Notes: a model not told the origin generated them from the letters alone. DNA of 64,000 nucleotides from Marinibacterium anthonyi (GCA_003217735.2 CP031588.1:1-64000), one strand, 5' to 3'; counted from the stretch's first letter, positions 47,151 to 56,187 are shown. Made by a program: numbers and translations.

Positions 47151-48008
47151 TCACCTCTCGGGGATCGACCGAGCCGGCGATCCTGCGAAAGAGCTTTCGA
47201 TGGTCAGCAGCCTCTCCCGCGCCGCGTTCGTGCGAAGACGCCCGCGACCCGCGGCCTTGGGCACGACGCGATCGGCCGGGAATGGCGTGCACCTTTCCGG
47301 GCAGCGCGCGCGTTCGCGGAGTTTTGCAAGGTCCATCACGTCTATGCAGTCGGACCTGACCAATTGGATCGCCTTCTCTTCGTCCAGCTGATGCAGCGCA
47401 CGGCACAGCGTTTCGACTGTCATGTAAAGTAGCGCGGCAAGGTCACGGCGCGACAGCTGAACGTCGATCCTGGGATGATGCTGAGCATCGGAATTCGGGA
47501 TCTGGTCCAGGATCCACAACGCCACCCTCTGGACGGTGCTGCGCCCCCGCATCTTGGTCACGAACAGCTGCAGTTCGGCCACCTGCTGAAGCATGGTATC
47601 GACATAGGCCCGCAGCGGTTCGGTTCCGCGTTGCAGGAACATGTCCCAGGTCGCGCGAGGCATCCAGCAGACATGCGCCGGTGTCGCCACTTCGCAGGCA
47701 AAATTCTGGCTGCCGTCGGACGGAACACCAATAAGCTGACCGCTGTGCAGGACCTGCAGCAAGTGCTCGTCCCCGTGCTCGGTCACCGCGGCGACCTTGA
47801 CGAGGCCGGACCGGATGACACCGATGCAGTCCCCGGTCTCGCCCTGCGCCACCAGTTCCGCACCACATCCGTATTTTCTTTGCGTGCTGCGTTTTGCAAA
47901 TTCCGACAGTGACGCCGGATCAAGGTTGGCACAAAATCCGCTCTGCCTTGCGGAACATCCCCGGCAACGCGAACAGTTCTCTTTTTCCTGATTCGAAATG
48001 GAATGCAT
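47151..48008 (-). CDS. FNR/FnrL-type oxygen-sensing regulator
   Basis: A 285-residue Crp-Fnr protein. N-terminal cysteines C12, C15, C18 and C26 (CSRCRGCSARQSGFC) include the C-x2-C-x7-C pattern of FnrL, and further Cys residues in NFACEVATPAHVCWM supply the fourth ligand, so an oxygen-labile 4Fe-4S cluster is likely. The cyclic-nucleotide-like barrel and a C-terminal helix-turn-helix (LSRRDLAALLYMTVETLCRA) follow. The recognition helix reads ETLCR where FNR has ETISR, so a Ser that contacts the TTGAT half-site is Cys. The last 60 residues are not conserved. Start ATG 48008 has GGGAGAGGG upstream; ATG 48023 and GTG/ATG 48047 are in frame. Probably controls this stress cluster. Confidence 0.88.
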   Translation of the reverse strand: MHSISNQEKENCSRCRGCSARQSGFCANLDPASLSEFAKRSTQRKYGCGAELVAQGETGDCIGVIRSGLVKVAAVTEHGDEHLLQVLHSGQLIGVPSDGSQNFACEVATPAHVCWMPRATWDMFLQRGTEPLRAYVDTMLQQVAELQLFVTKMRGRSTVQRVALWILDQIPNSDAQHHPRIDVQLSRRDLAALLYMTVETLCRALHQLDEEKAIQLVRSDCIDVMDLAKLRERARCPERCTPFPADRVVPKAAGRGRLRTNAARERLLTIESSFAGSPARSIPER

Positions 48009-48070
48009 GGCCCTCTCCCCCATGAGCGCACCCCCAGATACTTGCAAATAATCGAATGCGTTTCAGCAGA

Positions 48071-48090
48071 AGAATTGTGCAGAATTGTGC
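48071..48090. repeat. Two perfect 10-bp tandem copies upstream of the FNR-like gene
   Basis: AGAATTGTGCAGAATTGTGC, an exact 10-base direct repeat (one helical turn each), lies 63-82 bases before the FNR-like start. It is followed by AGGGACAGGC. A weak FNR-like site TTGCA-AATA-ATCGA is at 48042-48055. The rest of 48091-48403 has no gene that I can support. Confidence 0.5.
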
Positions 48091-48403
48091 AGGGACAGGC
48101 GCACCTGCCCCGGACCGATACCGCGTGGAGAACCACGTTTGCGGGCCACGGGAGGGGCCGGCTGTCAAACCTTGTTCGGGGATACCCGCCGGACGGAGCT
48201 GAAGGGATGGTACAGACCGTCCGGCGGATTTCTTCGCGGGGCCCGGTGTATTGCCGGGCAGGAATGGGACGAGTGCCCGCGAATTAACTTGATCATGCCC
48301 GGTTCGGATGTCCTTGGCATTGTCCGCCGTCAATCGATCGCGGGCCATCCTGTCAGCGTCAATCCCGGGGCCAATGCCAGCGGTCGTGGGGGCCGGTCCT
48401 GCA

Positions 48404-50815
48404 TCAGGCCGAGGTCGCGCGTTTCGAGCGCGCCGCGACCATGGCATGCGCCAGAACATCATCGACCGTTTCGAGCAGGATGAATTCGACATGCCGGCGG
48501 ACGGTCTCGGGGATGTCATCCAGGTCGCGCTTGTTGCGTTTGGGCAGCAGCACCCGCTTGATCCCCGCCGTCCACGCCGCGACCACCTTTTCGCGGATCC
48601 CGCCCACCGGCAGCACAAGACCCCGCAGCGATATCTCTCCGGTCATGGCGGTGTCGCTGCGCAGCTTGCGGTCCAGCAGGACCGAGGCCAGGGCCGCGAA
48701 CATCGCCACGCCGGCGCTTGGCCCGTCCTTGGGCGTGGCCCCGGCGGGCACGTGGACGTGAATGTCCGATGATCCGATGAGCTGCTCGTCGATGCCAAGC
48801 TTCGTGGCCCGGGCCCGGATCAGCGACAGCGCCGCGAGCGCGCTTTCCCGCATCACTTCGCCCAGCTGTCCGGTAAGGACCAGCTTGCCCTTGCCGGGAT
48901 AGCGGCTGGCCTCGATGAACAGGATGTCGCCGCCGACCGGGGTCCAGGCCAGGCCGGTCGCCACGCCCGGCAGGCTGGTGCGCATGGCGACCTCGTTCTC
49001 GTGACGCGGGGCGCCCAGGATCGCATTCAGGTCCGCCTCTGCGATCGTGACCTTTTCGGTCTTGCCTTCGGCGATATCGACGGCCGCGTGCCGCAGGATG
49101 GCCGCGATATGTCGTTCCAGCCCGCGCACGCCCGCCTCGCGCGTGTAGGCGCGGATCAGCTGGCGCAGCGCGGACTTGCGGATCTTGACCTGCGCATCCG
49201 AAAGCCCCGTCGCCGCAAGCTGCGCCGGCACCAGGTAACGCTTGGCGATCTCGAGCTTTTCTTCTTCCAGGTAACTGCCCAGGGCGATGATTTCCATGCG
49301 GTCGAGCAATGGCGCGGGAATGGTGTCGAGCGTGTTGGCCGTTGCCAGGAACACCACCTGCGACAGGTCGAAATCCACCCCCAGGTAATTGTCCCGGAAC
49401 GTGGCGTTCTGCGCGGGGTCCAGCACCTCGAGCAGGGCCGCCGACGGATCCCCGCCGATTCCGTGGCCCATCTTGTCGATCTCGTCCAGCATCAGCACGC
49501 AATTGCGCGCCCCGGCGCGCCGGATCTGCTGGATCACCATGCCAGGCATCGCGCCGATATAGGTGCGCCTGTGGCCGCGGATCTCGGCTTCGTCATGCAA
49601 TCCGCCCAGGCTCATCCGGACGAAGGGCCGGTGCATCGTGCGCGCGATCGACTGGCCCAGGGATGTCTTGCCCACGCCCGGCGGGCCGACGAAACACAGG
49701 ATCGGGGCCTTGCCGTCCGGCGCCAGCCGACGCACTGCAAGGAATTCCAGGATGCGCGACTTGATCTTCTGAAGACCGTAATGATCCGCGTCGAGCATCT
49801 GGCGCGCCTCGGCCAGGTCGATCGGGGCGGACGAGGGAAGGCGCCAGGGCAGATCCACCATCCAGTCGAGCCAGCCGCGCAACATGCCCGCTTCGGGCCC
49901 GCCCGGCGACATCCGCTCGTAACGGCCTAGCTCGGTCAGCGCCTGCTGTTCCACCGCTGCCGGCATTCCGGCGGCCATGATCGCCTGCGACAGCTCGGCG
50001 ATCTCCTCGGATGTGTCGTTGCCGTTTTCCCCAAGCTCGCGACGGATCGCGGCAAGCTGTTCGCGCAGGATCACCTCGCGGTGGCGCTCCTCCAGTGTGT
50101 CGCGCACCTGTTCCCCGATTTCGCGCGTGATGCGAAGGATTTCGATCCGGCGCGTCAGCTTCTCGGTCACCTTTTCGATCCGCGCCGCGACGTCCACGGT
50201 TTCAAGGATCTCCTGCCGGTCTTCGGGTGTGAAATCGCAGTAGGCGGCGGCAAGATCCGCCACGTAGCCGAAGTCGGTCATCGTGGCGAGCGAATCGGCC
50301 AGGCCCTCCGGCGCCTTGGGCAGCAACTTCAGATGCTGCGAGGCCATGTCGCGCAGGCGCAGAAAGCGCGCCTCGTTTTCGGGCCTGGTATCCGCCTGCT
50401 CGTCCATGATCTCGACCTGAGCGATCATGCAGGGCTGTTGTGCCGACAGGCCGGTCAGGCGGAACCGGGATGTCCCCCGGCAGATCGCCTGGTTGCCTAT
50501 CCCCGGCGTACTGACATAGCGCAGGATGCTGGCCATGCAGCCAACGCGATGCAGATCCTCGACACCGGGCGCCTCGTCGTCTGGGTCGCGCTGCAGCACG
50601 ATCCCGATGGGAAGATCCTCGCGCAGCGCTCTCTCGACGCCTGCGATGCTGGTCAGGCGGGACACGGACAGGGGGACCACCGTGCCGGGAAAGACCACGA
50701 AGTTGCGCATCGGAACAAGGATCAGCTGATCCGCGCGGAGCGGCGTCGCGACTGTCTGCGTGCCGTCTCCGGCCATTGTTGCTCCGGTACTGTCCACCGC
50801 ATCAGGTTTCGTCAT
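48404..50815 (-). CDS. lon: Accessory Lon protease (ATP-dependent, LonA type)
   Basis: An 803-residue Lon. The N-terminal substrate domain (about 30-220) has LILVPMRNFVVFPGTVVPLS. The AAA domain has Walker A GPPGVGKT at 377-384 and the LMLDEIDKMG Walker B. The C-terminal protease has the Ser-Lys dyad in PKDGPSAGV and VGGIREKVVAAWTAG. It is a complete, catalytically intact homologue. It overlaps the Hsp20 gene by 14 bases and shares its operon, which is the usual arrangement of plasmid and island-borne extra Lon copies that degrade damaged proteins. Confidence 0.96.
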   Translation of the reverse strand: MTKPDAVDSTGATMAGDGTQTVATPLRADQLILVPMRNFVVFPGTVVPLSVSRLTSIAGVERALREDLPIGIVLQRDPDDEAPGVEDLHRVGCMASILRYVSTPGIGNQAICRGTSRFRLTGLSAQQPCMIAQVEIMDEQADTRPENEARFLRLRDMASQHLKLLPKAPEGLADSLATMTDFGYVADLAAAYCDFTPEDRQEILETVDVAARIEKVTEKLTRRIEILRITREIGEQVRDTLEERHREVILREQLAAIRRELGENGNDTSEEIAELSQAIMAAGMPAAVEQQALTELGRYERMSPGGPEAGMLRGWLDWMVDLPWRLPSSAPIDLAEARQMLDADHYGLQKIKSRILEFLAVRRLAPDGKAPILCFVGPPGVGKTSLGQSIARTMHRPFVRMSLGGLHDEAEIRGHRRTYIGAMPGMVIQQIRRAGARNCVLMLDEIDKMGHGIGGDPSAALLEVLDPAQNATFRDNYLGVDFDLSQVVFLATANTLDTIPAPLLDRMEIIALGSYLEEEKLEIAKRYLVPAQLAATGLSDAQVKIRKSALRQLIRAYTREAGVRGLERHIAAILRHAAVDIAEGKTEKVTIAEADLNAILGAPRHENEVAMRTSLPGVATGLAWTPVGGDILFIEASRYPGKGKLVLTGQLGEVMRESALAALSLIRARATKLGIDEQLIGSSDIHVHVPAGATPKDGPSAGVAMFAALASVLLDRKLRSDTAMTGEISLRGLVLPVGGIREKVVAAWTAGIKRVLLPKRNKRDLDDIPETVRRHVEFILLETVDDVLAHAMVAARSKRATSA

Positions 50816-51257
50816 TCTCCTGGCCCTGCACTTTTCTCAATCGGATCAAAAGACACCCCCGGACCGCTTCGCGACTGACGTGATAGGCCCGGTTCGGAAC
50901 CGCGACCTGGCGTTCGAACGGCCCCCAGGGCAGTTCCATGCGCAGGATGGCCGCGCCGCGCAGTTCCGCGGGCCGGGACCTGTTGCCCCGGATCCTGAGC
51001 CTGCCCTGCGCGACCTCGACATCGACCGAAGCCGCATCCACCCCCGGAAGCGCCACGACGGCAAGCAGTTCGGTTTCGGTTTCGATCAGGTCCAGCGGGG
51101 GCTGCCAGACCGTCGCGGATGACGTGTCGAACCCAAGCCTGTGCATTTCCAGCAGCCGATCGAGCCGGGACAGGGCATCGCCAAACAGGGTGTTCTGCAA
51201 GTTGGGTCCGACCATCACGACCTCGGCGAAACGGCTTTCCACCTTTGGATAACGCAT
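50802..51257 (-). CDS. Hsp20/alpha-crystallin small heat-shock protein
   Basis: About 151 residues with an alpha-crystallin domain (about 40-130): PPLDLIETETELLAVVALPG, VDVEVAQGRLRIRGNR and an ERQVAVPNRA stretch. The usual C-terminal I-x-I/V is not clear (LLIRLRKV). Binds unfolding proteins and hands them to refolding or Lon. Start is unclear: ATG 51257 or ATG 51215 (the latter has GAGG at a suitable distance). It precedes lon with a 14-base overlap. Confidence 0.88.
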   Translation of the reverse strand: MRYPKVESRFAEVVMVGPNLQNTLFGDALSRLDRLLEMHRLGFDTSSATVWQPPLDLIETETELLAVVALPGVDAASVDVEVAQGRLRIRGNRSRPAELRGAAILRMELPWGPFERQVAVPNRAYHVSREAVRGCLLIRLRKVQGQENDET

Positions 51258-51388
51258 CCTGCGGATTGGACCATTGTCGGCGCGCAATCGGGGGGCATAG
51301 AAATGTCGCCAACCCGACACGGAAACCTGCGCCGCCCGATGGGCCGGCGCCATCCGGGATGGCCCGTCTTGAAGCAGTGGAGGTTCGA

Positions 51389-52354
51389 ATGACGGCGTAT
51401 GATCTTTCCGGAAAGCGCATCTGGGTCGCCGGCCATCGCGGCATGGTCGGAAGCGCCGTCGTCCGGCGGCTTGCCTCGGAAGGTTGCACGGTCATCACGG
51501 CGGGACGGGACGTGGTCGACCTGACGCGCCAGGCCCAGGTCCATGACTGGATGTCGCGCGAAAGGCCCGACATCATCGTCATGGCCGCGGCCAAGGTCGG
51601 TGGCATATTGGCCAACCACACCCGGCCCGTCGATTTCCTGCTGCAGAACCTGCAGATCGAGACCAACATCGTCGAAGCCGCGCATGCCAATGACGTGCAG
51701 CGGTTCCTTTTCCTTGGCTCCTCCTGCATCTATCCCAAGATGGCGGCCCAGCCGATCCGGGAAGACAGCCTGCTGACCGGTCCGCTGGAACCCACCAACG
51801 AGTGGTATGCCATCGCCAAGATCGCGGGCATCAAGCTGTGCCAGGCCTACCGCAAGCAGCATGACCGCGACTGGATTTCGGCCATGCCCACCAATCTGTA
51901 TGGCCCCGACGACAATTATGATCTGTCGACCTCGCATGTGCTGCCCGCGCTTCTGCGGAAGTTTCACGAGGCGAAGTTGTCGGGCGCCCCCAGCGTCGAG
52001 ATCTGGGGCTCCGGCACGCCGCTGCGCGAGTTCCTGCACTGCGATGACCTTGCCGACGCTCTGGTCTTTCTTCTGAAATGCTACTCCGGTTACGACCACG
52101 TCAATGTCGGATCCGGTGTCGAGGTCTCGATCCGCGAATTGGCCGAAACCATCGCAAGTGTTGTCGGCTACGAGGCCGAACTGATCTTTGACAGCTCCAA
52201 GCCCGACGGCACGCCACGCAAGTTGATGGACAGCACGCGGCTTCGGAACATGGGCTGGAACAACGTCAGGCCGCTGCGCGCGGGTATCGAAACCACCTAC
52301 GGGTTTTTCAAGAAGCGGCATGGCAACGACGTGACGCGTGTGGAGCCGGCATGA
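51389..52354 (+). CDS. fcl: GDP-L-fucose synthase, catalytically complete
   Basis: A 321-residue SDR epimerase-reductase making GDP-L-fucose from the Gmd product. Intact features: VAGHRGMVGSAVVRRL (GxxGxxG), LGSSCIYPKM with the active-site Ser112 and Cys113, NEWYAIAKIAGIKLC with Tyr140 and Lys144, and LPALLRKFHEAK with the catalytic His. ATG 51389 with TGGAGG upstream. The second copy at 9271-10242 lacks Tyr, Lys and Cys. It lies about 41 kb from gmd, divergent from the Hsp20 gene, and after it a 300-base gap separates it from the catabolic island. Confidence 0.95.
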   Translation: MTAYDLSGKRIWVAGHRGMVGSAVVRRLASEGCTVITAGRDVVDLTRQAQVHDWMSRERPDIIVMAAAKVGGILANHTRPVDFLLQNLQIETNIVEAAHANDVQRFLFLGSSCIYPKMAAQPIREDSLLTGPLEPTNEWYAIAKIAGIKLCQAYRKQHDRDWISAMPTNLYGPDDNYDLSTSHVLPALLRKFHEAKLSGAPSVEIWGSGTPLREFLHCDDLADALVFLLKCYSGYDHVNVGSGVEVSIRELAETIASVVGYEAELIFDSSKPDGTPRKLMDSTRLRNMGWNNVRPLRAGIETTYGFFKKRHGNDVTRVEPA

Positions 52355-52664
52355 CCGAATGGCCCTGCGTTGGGCAGACGCCGTCGAACGCCACCACGGC
52401 GTGCTATACTCGCCTTGCCTCCGACGAAGTCTCCCGGATCCGCCACCTCGTTGCATTGATCGGTTCGGCCAGCCCGTCTGCAAGGTTCGGTGGCAGGGCC
52501 ATGCGCCCAACATCACGCCATTCCTTCGTCATCCAATAAAGCTATATTTTCAACAAGGCACAGGCGGTCGCCAGTTCGGCCGGCAGTATTGGGGCTTGGT
52601 GTCTTGACACTTTGCCGACCCAGTGCATTCTGCATACAGACTTTCGAAAGAGGCACAGTGACCC
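52355..52664. promoter_or_regulatory. Promoter region of the GntR regulator
   Basis: A 310-base non-coding stretch. Near its end are TTGACA (52604-52609) and a CATTCT about 16 bases later as a plausible -10. The conserved operator core (52625-52641) overlaps that -10, which suggests repression by the GntR protein. The remaining bases hold no recognisable gene. Confidence 0.5.
52625..52641. promoter_or_regulatory. GntR operator, site 1
   Basis: GCATTCTGCATACAGAC, about 24-40 bases before the GntR start. It matches sites at 56169-56187 and 63469-63488 around the core TTCTGCATRCAG. Position implies autoregulation. Confidence 0.7.
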
Positions 52665-53327
52665 ATGCAGATTTCCGCAGGAAGCATGAAACCGGCCAGA
52701 CGAGGCCCGGCCTTGGCGGAGCAGATCTACCTCAATCTTCGGGAGGCGATCATCGCCGGCGATATCGCGGCGGGCACGCGTCTGCGTGAAGTCGAGCTGG
52801 CCGAGCTGGTCGGCGCCAGCCGGACGCCGTTGCGCGAGGCGCTGTCGCGACTGGCAGGCGATGGATTGCTGACGCCGCTTCAGAAAGGCGGGGTCGAGGT
52901 CGTGGATGTCGAAAGCGAACGCGACGACATCCATGCGATCCGTGTCGGCCTGGACTGTACGGCAGTCCGGCTTGCAGCGGAACGCATCGACGAAGACGAT
53001 CTCATGGCCCTTTGGGCCCTGGTCGAGGAACGCGAGAAGATGGACGTCAGCGACACGAAAAACCGGTCGCTCAACAACAAGAACCTGCATGACCTGATCC
53101 GACAGGCCTCGGGCAATCCCCGGCTGGTGACCATGATCGCGCAATACGAGGAATTCTTCCTGAGCGCGGAAACCCTGGGGCGTCTGACGGTCGACGAAAG
53201 CCAGCGGCTGGCCGCAGAGCACCGGGAGATCGTCGCGGCCATCGCTGACCGCGCACCCGAACGCGCAGAAAAAGCGCTGCGCGACCATATCGAACGGGCT
53301 TATCACAGCCTCAAGTCAAAGGGCTGA
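52665..53327 (+). CDS. GntR-family regulator, FCD subgroup
   Basis: A 220-residue FadR-type regulator. The N-terminal winged helix has GPALAEQIYLNLREAIIAGD and AELVGASRTPLREALSRLAG (recognition helix). The C-terminal all-helical FCD domain (about 85-215) has the metal/ligand-binding pattern VGLDCTAVRLAAERI, NLHDLIRQASGN and EHREIVAAI (Asp/His residues for a carboxylate ligand). The ligand is unknown. Three copies of a palindromic operator in the flanking promoters mark its regulon. ATG 52665 has AGAGG 11 bases upstream. A hairpin of 8-bp arms covers its stop codon. Confidence 0.93.
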   Translation: MQISAGSMKPARRGPALAEQIYLNLREAIIAGDIAAGTRLREVELAELVGASRTPLREALSRLAGDGLLTPLQKGGVEVVDVESERDDIHAIRVGLDCTAVRLAAERIDEDDLMALWALVEEREKMDVSDTKNRSLNNKNLHDLIRQASGNPRLVTMIAQYEEFFLSAETLGRLTVDESQRLAAEHREIVAAIADRAPERAEKALRDHIERAYHSLKSKG

Positions 53328-53340
53328 AGTCTCTTCAGCC
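53322..53340 (+). terminator. Hairpin at the 3' end of the GntR gene
   Basis: GGCTGAAG-TCT-CTTCAGCC, a perfect 8-bp stem that includes the stop codon. No T-run follows, so it is at most a weak or Rho-linked terminator or an mRNA-end structure. Confidence 0.4.
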
Positions 53341-53414
53341 TACGTTGAATTCCGCAGCGCCACGCCGCCGCGGACCCCATTCGCCTGTCTAAACACAGGC
53401 GCGCAAAGGACGTC

Positions 53415-54722
53415 ATGACCCATTCGCGCAAGATGCACCTCGTCGCTTACCTGCGTACCAATTCCACCGCCAGCTACGCCGGCGGATGGCGCCACCCCTC
53501 AGCGCCGCTGGACGACGTCTGGTCGCCCGAGCGTTACCAATACCTGGCGCGGCTGCTGGAGGGTGCGCTGTTTGACGCCGGCTTTTTCGCCGACAACCTG
53601 GCGCTGCCCGATCTCTACAAGGGCAGGATCGACGACTATATCGGCCGGGGCGGGCAGGCGAGCCTGCTGGATCCGATGATCGCCCTTCCGATCATGGCCG
53701 CCGCGACGTCGCACATCGGTCTGGGTGCGACGCTGTCCACCACCTTCAACGATGCCTACCACCTGGCGCGCAGCCTCGGATCGCTTGACCTGATCAGCGG
53801 CGGGCGGGCAGCGTGGAACGTCGTGACCTCGACGATGGACGCAGAGGCGCGCAACTTCGGCATGGCCGCGATGCCCGACAAGGCCACCCGCTACGACCGG
53901 GCCGAAGACATGCTGGAAGCGTGTTCGAAGCTTTGGGACAGCTGGGAACCCGAGGCGCTGGTCATGGACCGTGACAGCGGCGTCTTTGCCGATACGTCGC
54001 GCATTCATCCCGCCAATCATCGCGGCCCGCATGTGGCCACCGCCGGGCCGCTGGGCATTCCACGCAGTCCGCAGGGGCGACCCGTGCTGATGCAGGCCGG
54101 ATCCTCGCCGCGGGGCCGTGCCTTTGCGGCGAAATGGGCCGAGCTTATCTTCGCCTCCCCGGCGACAAGGGAGGCGGGCATCGAATTCCGCGCCGACCTG
54201 CACGACCGGCTGCGGGCCAATGGCCGCGACACCGGCAGTTGCAAGGTGCTGACCTCGCTGTCGATCGTGCTGGGAGAAACCGAACAGATCGCCCGCGACC
54301 GCGCCTCCTACCTTGACGCTCTCGTGGATCCGGAACTGGTTCTTGCGTCGAATTCCTCGCTGATGGGCGTGGACCTGCACGAGACCCTGAAACAGCCCGC
54401 GCCCGCCGAGGTCGGCAGCCAGGGCGTACAGGGGACGCTGGACCGGATGACCCAGACCGCGGCCGCCAGCAAGACGAGCTTTGCCGAAACCGTCCGCCGC
54501 CCACGCGACCTTTTCGTGGGCACGCCGGCCCAGGTCGCCGACACGATGGAAGACTGGTTCGTACATGGTGCCTGCGACGGCTTCGTGCTGCCGCCCACCG
54601 TCTACCCCGGCACCTTCGAAGACGTCGCGCGCCTGCTGGTGCCCGAACTGCAGAAACGTGGCCTGTTCCGGCGCGAATACGCCGGAAAGACCCTGAGAGA
54701 CAACCTGCGGAACCCGGGCTGA
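53415..54722 (+). CDS. LLM-class flavin-dependent monooxygenase (NtaA/SnaA type)
   Basis: A 435-residue TIM-barrel flavoprotein of the NtaA/SnaA/DszA group, which use reduced FMN made by a separate reductase. Signature segments: MHLVAYLRTNSTASYAGGWR at the start, LLEGALFDAGFFADNLALPD, SHIGLGATLSTTFNDAYHLA, SGGRAAWNVVTS and PVLMQAGSSPRGRAFAAKWA. Its probable partner reductase is at 55595-56176. In the family the reactions are N-, C- or S-oxygenation that cleave amines, heterocycles or sulfones; the substrate here is unknown. Confidence 0.92.
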   Translation: MTHSRKMHLVAYLRTNSTASYAGGWRHPSAPLDDVWSPERYQYLARLLEGALFDAGFFADNLALPDLYKGRIDDYIGRGGQASLLDPMIALPIMAAATSHIGLGATLSTTFNDAYHLARSLGSLDLISGGRAAWNVVTSTMDAEARNFGMAAMPDKATRYDRAEDMLEACSKLWDSWEPEALVMDRDSGVFADTSRIHPANHRGPHVATAGPLGIPRSPQGRPVLMQAGSSPRGRAFAAKWAELIFASPATREAGIEFRADLHDRLRANGRDTGSCKVLTSLSIVLGETEQIARDRASYLDALVDPELVLASNSSLMGVDLHETLKQPAPAEVGSQGVQGTLDRMTQTAAASKTSFAETVRRPRDLFVGTPAQVADTMEDWFVHGACDGFVLPPTVYPGTFEDVARLLVPELQKRGLFRREYAGKTLRDNLRNPG

Positions 54723-54747
54723 AGCCCCTCCGCCGACAAGGAGAGAG

Positions 54748-55539
54748 ATGATGGAAGACCTCGATCACGGCAACACCATGCTGAAGGATCCGACCCCGCC
54801 GGATTACGTTTGCGACACCGAATGGAAAGCGCGGGTGGATCTGGCCGCGTGCTATCGCCTTCTGGCGCATTTCGGCATGGCAGACACGATCTATGGCCAC
54901 GCCACCGTCCGCGTGCCCGGCAGCCCGAATGAATTCCTCATCAATCCGTTCGGCATGATGTTCGAGGAAGTCACCGCGTCTTCGCTGGTCAAGATCGACC
55001 ATTCCGGGCTGCCGACCGACGGGGTGACCTCGGTCAACGCGGCTGGCTTCGTGATCCACTCGGCGATCCATGCCGCCCGCCCCGAGGTGGATTGCGTGAT
55101 CCACACCCATACCCGCGCGGGTGTGGCGCTGTCCTGCCTCGAAGAGGGTCTGCTGCCGATCAACCAGTTCGCGCTCGAGTTCTCGGAGCTGATCCGTTAC
55201 CACGATTATGAAGGCATCGCGCTGGATCTCGACGAGCAGGAACGGCTTGTCGCGGATCTTGGGGACAGCCACTCGCTGGTGCTGCGCAACCACGGCATGC
55301 TGACGACCGGCCTGACCATTCCGGGCGCCTTCTACCTGTTCTATTATCTCGAACAGGCGGCCAAGGTTCAGATGGACGTCATGGCTTCGGGCGGGAAGAT
55401 CATCACCCCTTCGGAAGAGGTGCAGAAGCACACGGCCAGCCAGTATGCCTCTGCCTTCGATCCGAAACTGGCCGGTGTGCGCGGCTGGCCGGCGATGCTG
55501 CGCCTTCTGGACCGACGCAATCCCGGCTACGATCAGTAA
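54748..55539 (+). CDS. Class II aldolase/adducin family protein
   Basis: A 263-residue protein with the metal-binding His set of class II aldolases: GMADTIYGHATVRVPG, VDCVIHTHTRAGVALSC (HTH, two zinc ligands) and LVLRNHGMLTTG (third His). Cleaves or decarboxylates small hydroxy-acids or phosphosugars in characterised relatives, but the absence of a phosphate-type context points to a non-phosphorylated substrate. ATG 54748 follows AAGGAGAGAG. Probably co-transcribed with the monooxygenase. Confidence 0.9.
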   Translation: MMEDLDHGNTMLKDPTPPDYVCDTEWKARVDLAACYRLLAHFGMADTIYGHATVRVPGSPNEFLINPFGMMFEEVTASSLVKIDHSGLPTDGVTSVNAAGFVIHSAIHAARPEVDCVIHTHTRAGVALSCLEEGLLPINQFALEFSELIRYHDYEGIALDLDEQERLVADLGDSHSLVLRNHGMLTTGLTIPGAFYLFYYLEQAAKVQMDVMASGGKIITPSEEVQKHTASQYASAFDPKLAGVRGWPAMLRLLDRRNPGYDQ

Positions 55540-55544
55540 ACGCG

Positions 55545-55573
55545 AAAGGGCGCCCCGCGGGGCGCCCTTTTTC
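55545..55573. terminator. Strong bidirectional terminator
   Basis: AAAGGGCGCCCCG/CGGGGCGCCCTTT, a perfect 26-base inverted repeat, followed by TTC and preceded on the other strand by A residues that read as T. It lies between the aldolase gene and the flavin-reductase gene, which converge. A textbook intrinsic terminator able to act both ways. Confidence 0.92.
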
Positions 55574-55594
55574 GGTCCTGTCGGTTGCCGTTGA

Positions 55595-56176
55595 TCAGGC
55601 GGCGGTCTTTGCCAGATCGCGATAGGAGCGGGCGAAATAAAGCAGCGCGTCGCGGTCTTCCTTGCCGTGGATCGCCATCACCTCGACGTAGAAGACGTCG
55701 TGGCTGCCGACGCGGGCAATGTCCGAAATCCGGCCCTCGAGGCTCATCGCCGAGCCGGACAGCACCTGCGCCCCGGTGATACCGGTGCTCCAGTCGACGT
55801 GGTCGAACCGATCCTCGTGCGCGATGCCCAGCTGACCGGAAAACAGGTCCCCGAGATCGCGTGACTGCGGGCAGAGCGTATTGATGCAAAGCACGCCATT
55901 CGCGTGCAGCAGGGGGTTCTGCCGACTGGAATGATTCACGCAGACCAGAACCGTGGGCGGCGTGTCGGACACCGAACAGACGGCAGACGCTGTAAAACCT
56001 GCCCGCCCCCCCGGGCCATCCGAGGTGACGACGTGTACGGCCGCCGCAATGCGCGACATCGCTTCGCGAAACTGCAACTGGTCGATTTGTGGGCGGTTAT
56101 CGGCAAGATCCGGCAAGAAAGCCTCCGTACGTTCGGGAAAAATCCGGGACAGGTCGTTTTGACTTGAGTTCTGCAT
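55595..56176 (-). CDS. Flavin reductase (HpaC/RutF family)
   Basis: A 193-residue NAD(P)H:flavin oxidoreductase of the split-barrel fold: FREAMSRIAAAVHVVTSDGP, GFTASAVCSVSDTPPTVLVC, NPLLHANGVLCINTL and DVFYVEVMAIHG. It would supply reduced flavin to both the LLM monooxygenase and the HpaB-like hydroxylase. The only ATG in frame upstream of the conserved part is 56176; it has no ribosome site and lies inside the GntR operator (56169-56187), so it may be leaderless or use a non-ATG start. Confidence 0.9.
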   Translation of the reverse strand: MQNSSQNDLSRIFPERTEAFLPDLADNRPQIDQLQFREAMSRIAAAVHVVTSDGPGGRAGFTASAVCSVSDTPPTVLVCVNHSSRQNPLLHANGVLCINTLCPQSRDLGDLFSGQLGIAHEDRFDHVDWSTGITGAQVLSGSAMSLEGRISDIARVGSHDVFYVEVMAIHGKEDRDALLYFARSYRDLAKTAA

Positions 56177-56187
56177 ACAGAATGCAG
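56169..56187. promoter_or_regulatory. GntR operator, site 2
   Basis: TTCTGCATACAGAATGCAG lies between the divergent flavin-reductase and hydroxylase genes. The first 14 bases are almost a perfect palindrome (TTCTGCATACAGAA). It is the best-matching of the three sites and would allow coordinated control of both genes. Confidence 0.75.

Noticed and set aside
46936-47406. Open frames overlapping the FNR-like gene's 3' end
   Set aside because: No family and no translation signal; the frames fit the shadow of a GC-rich coding region.
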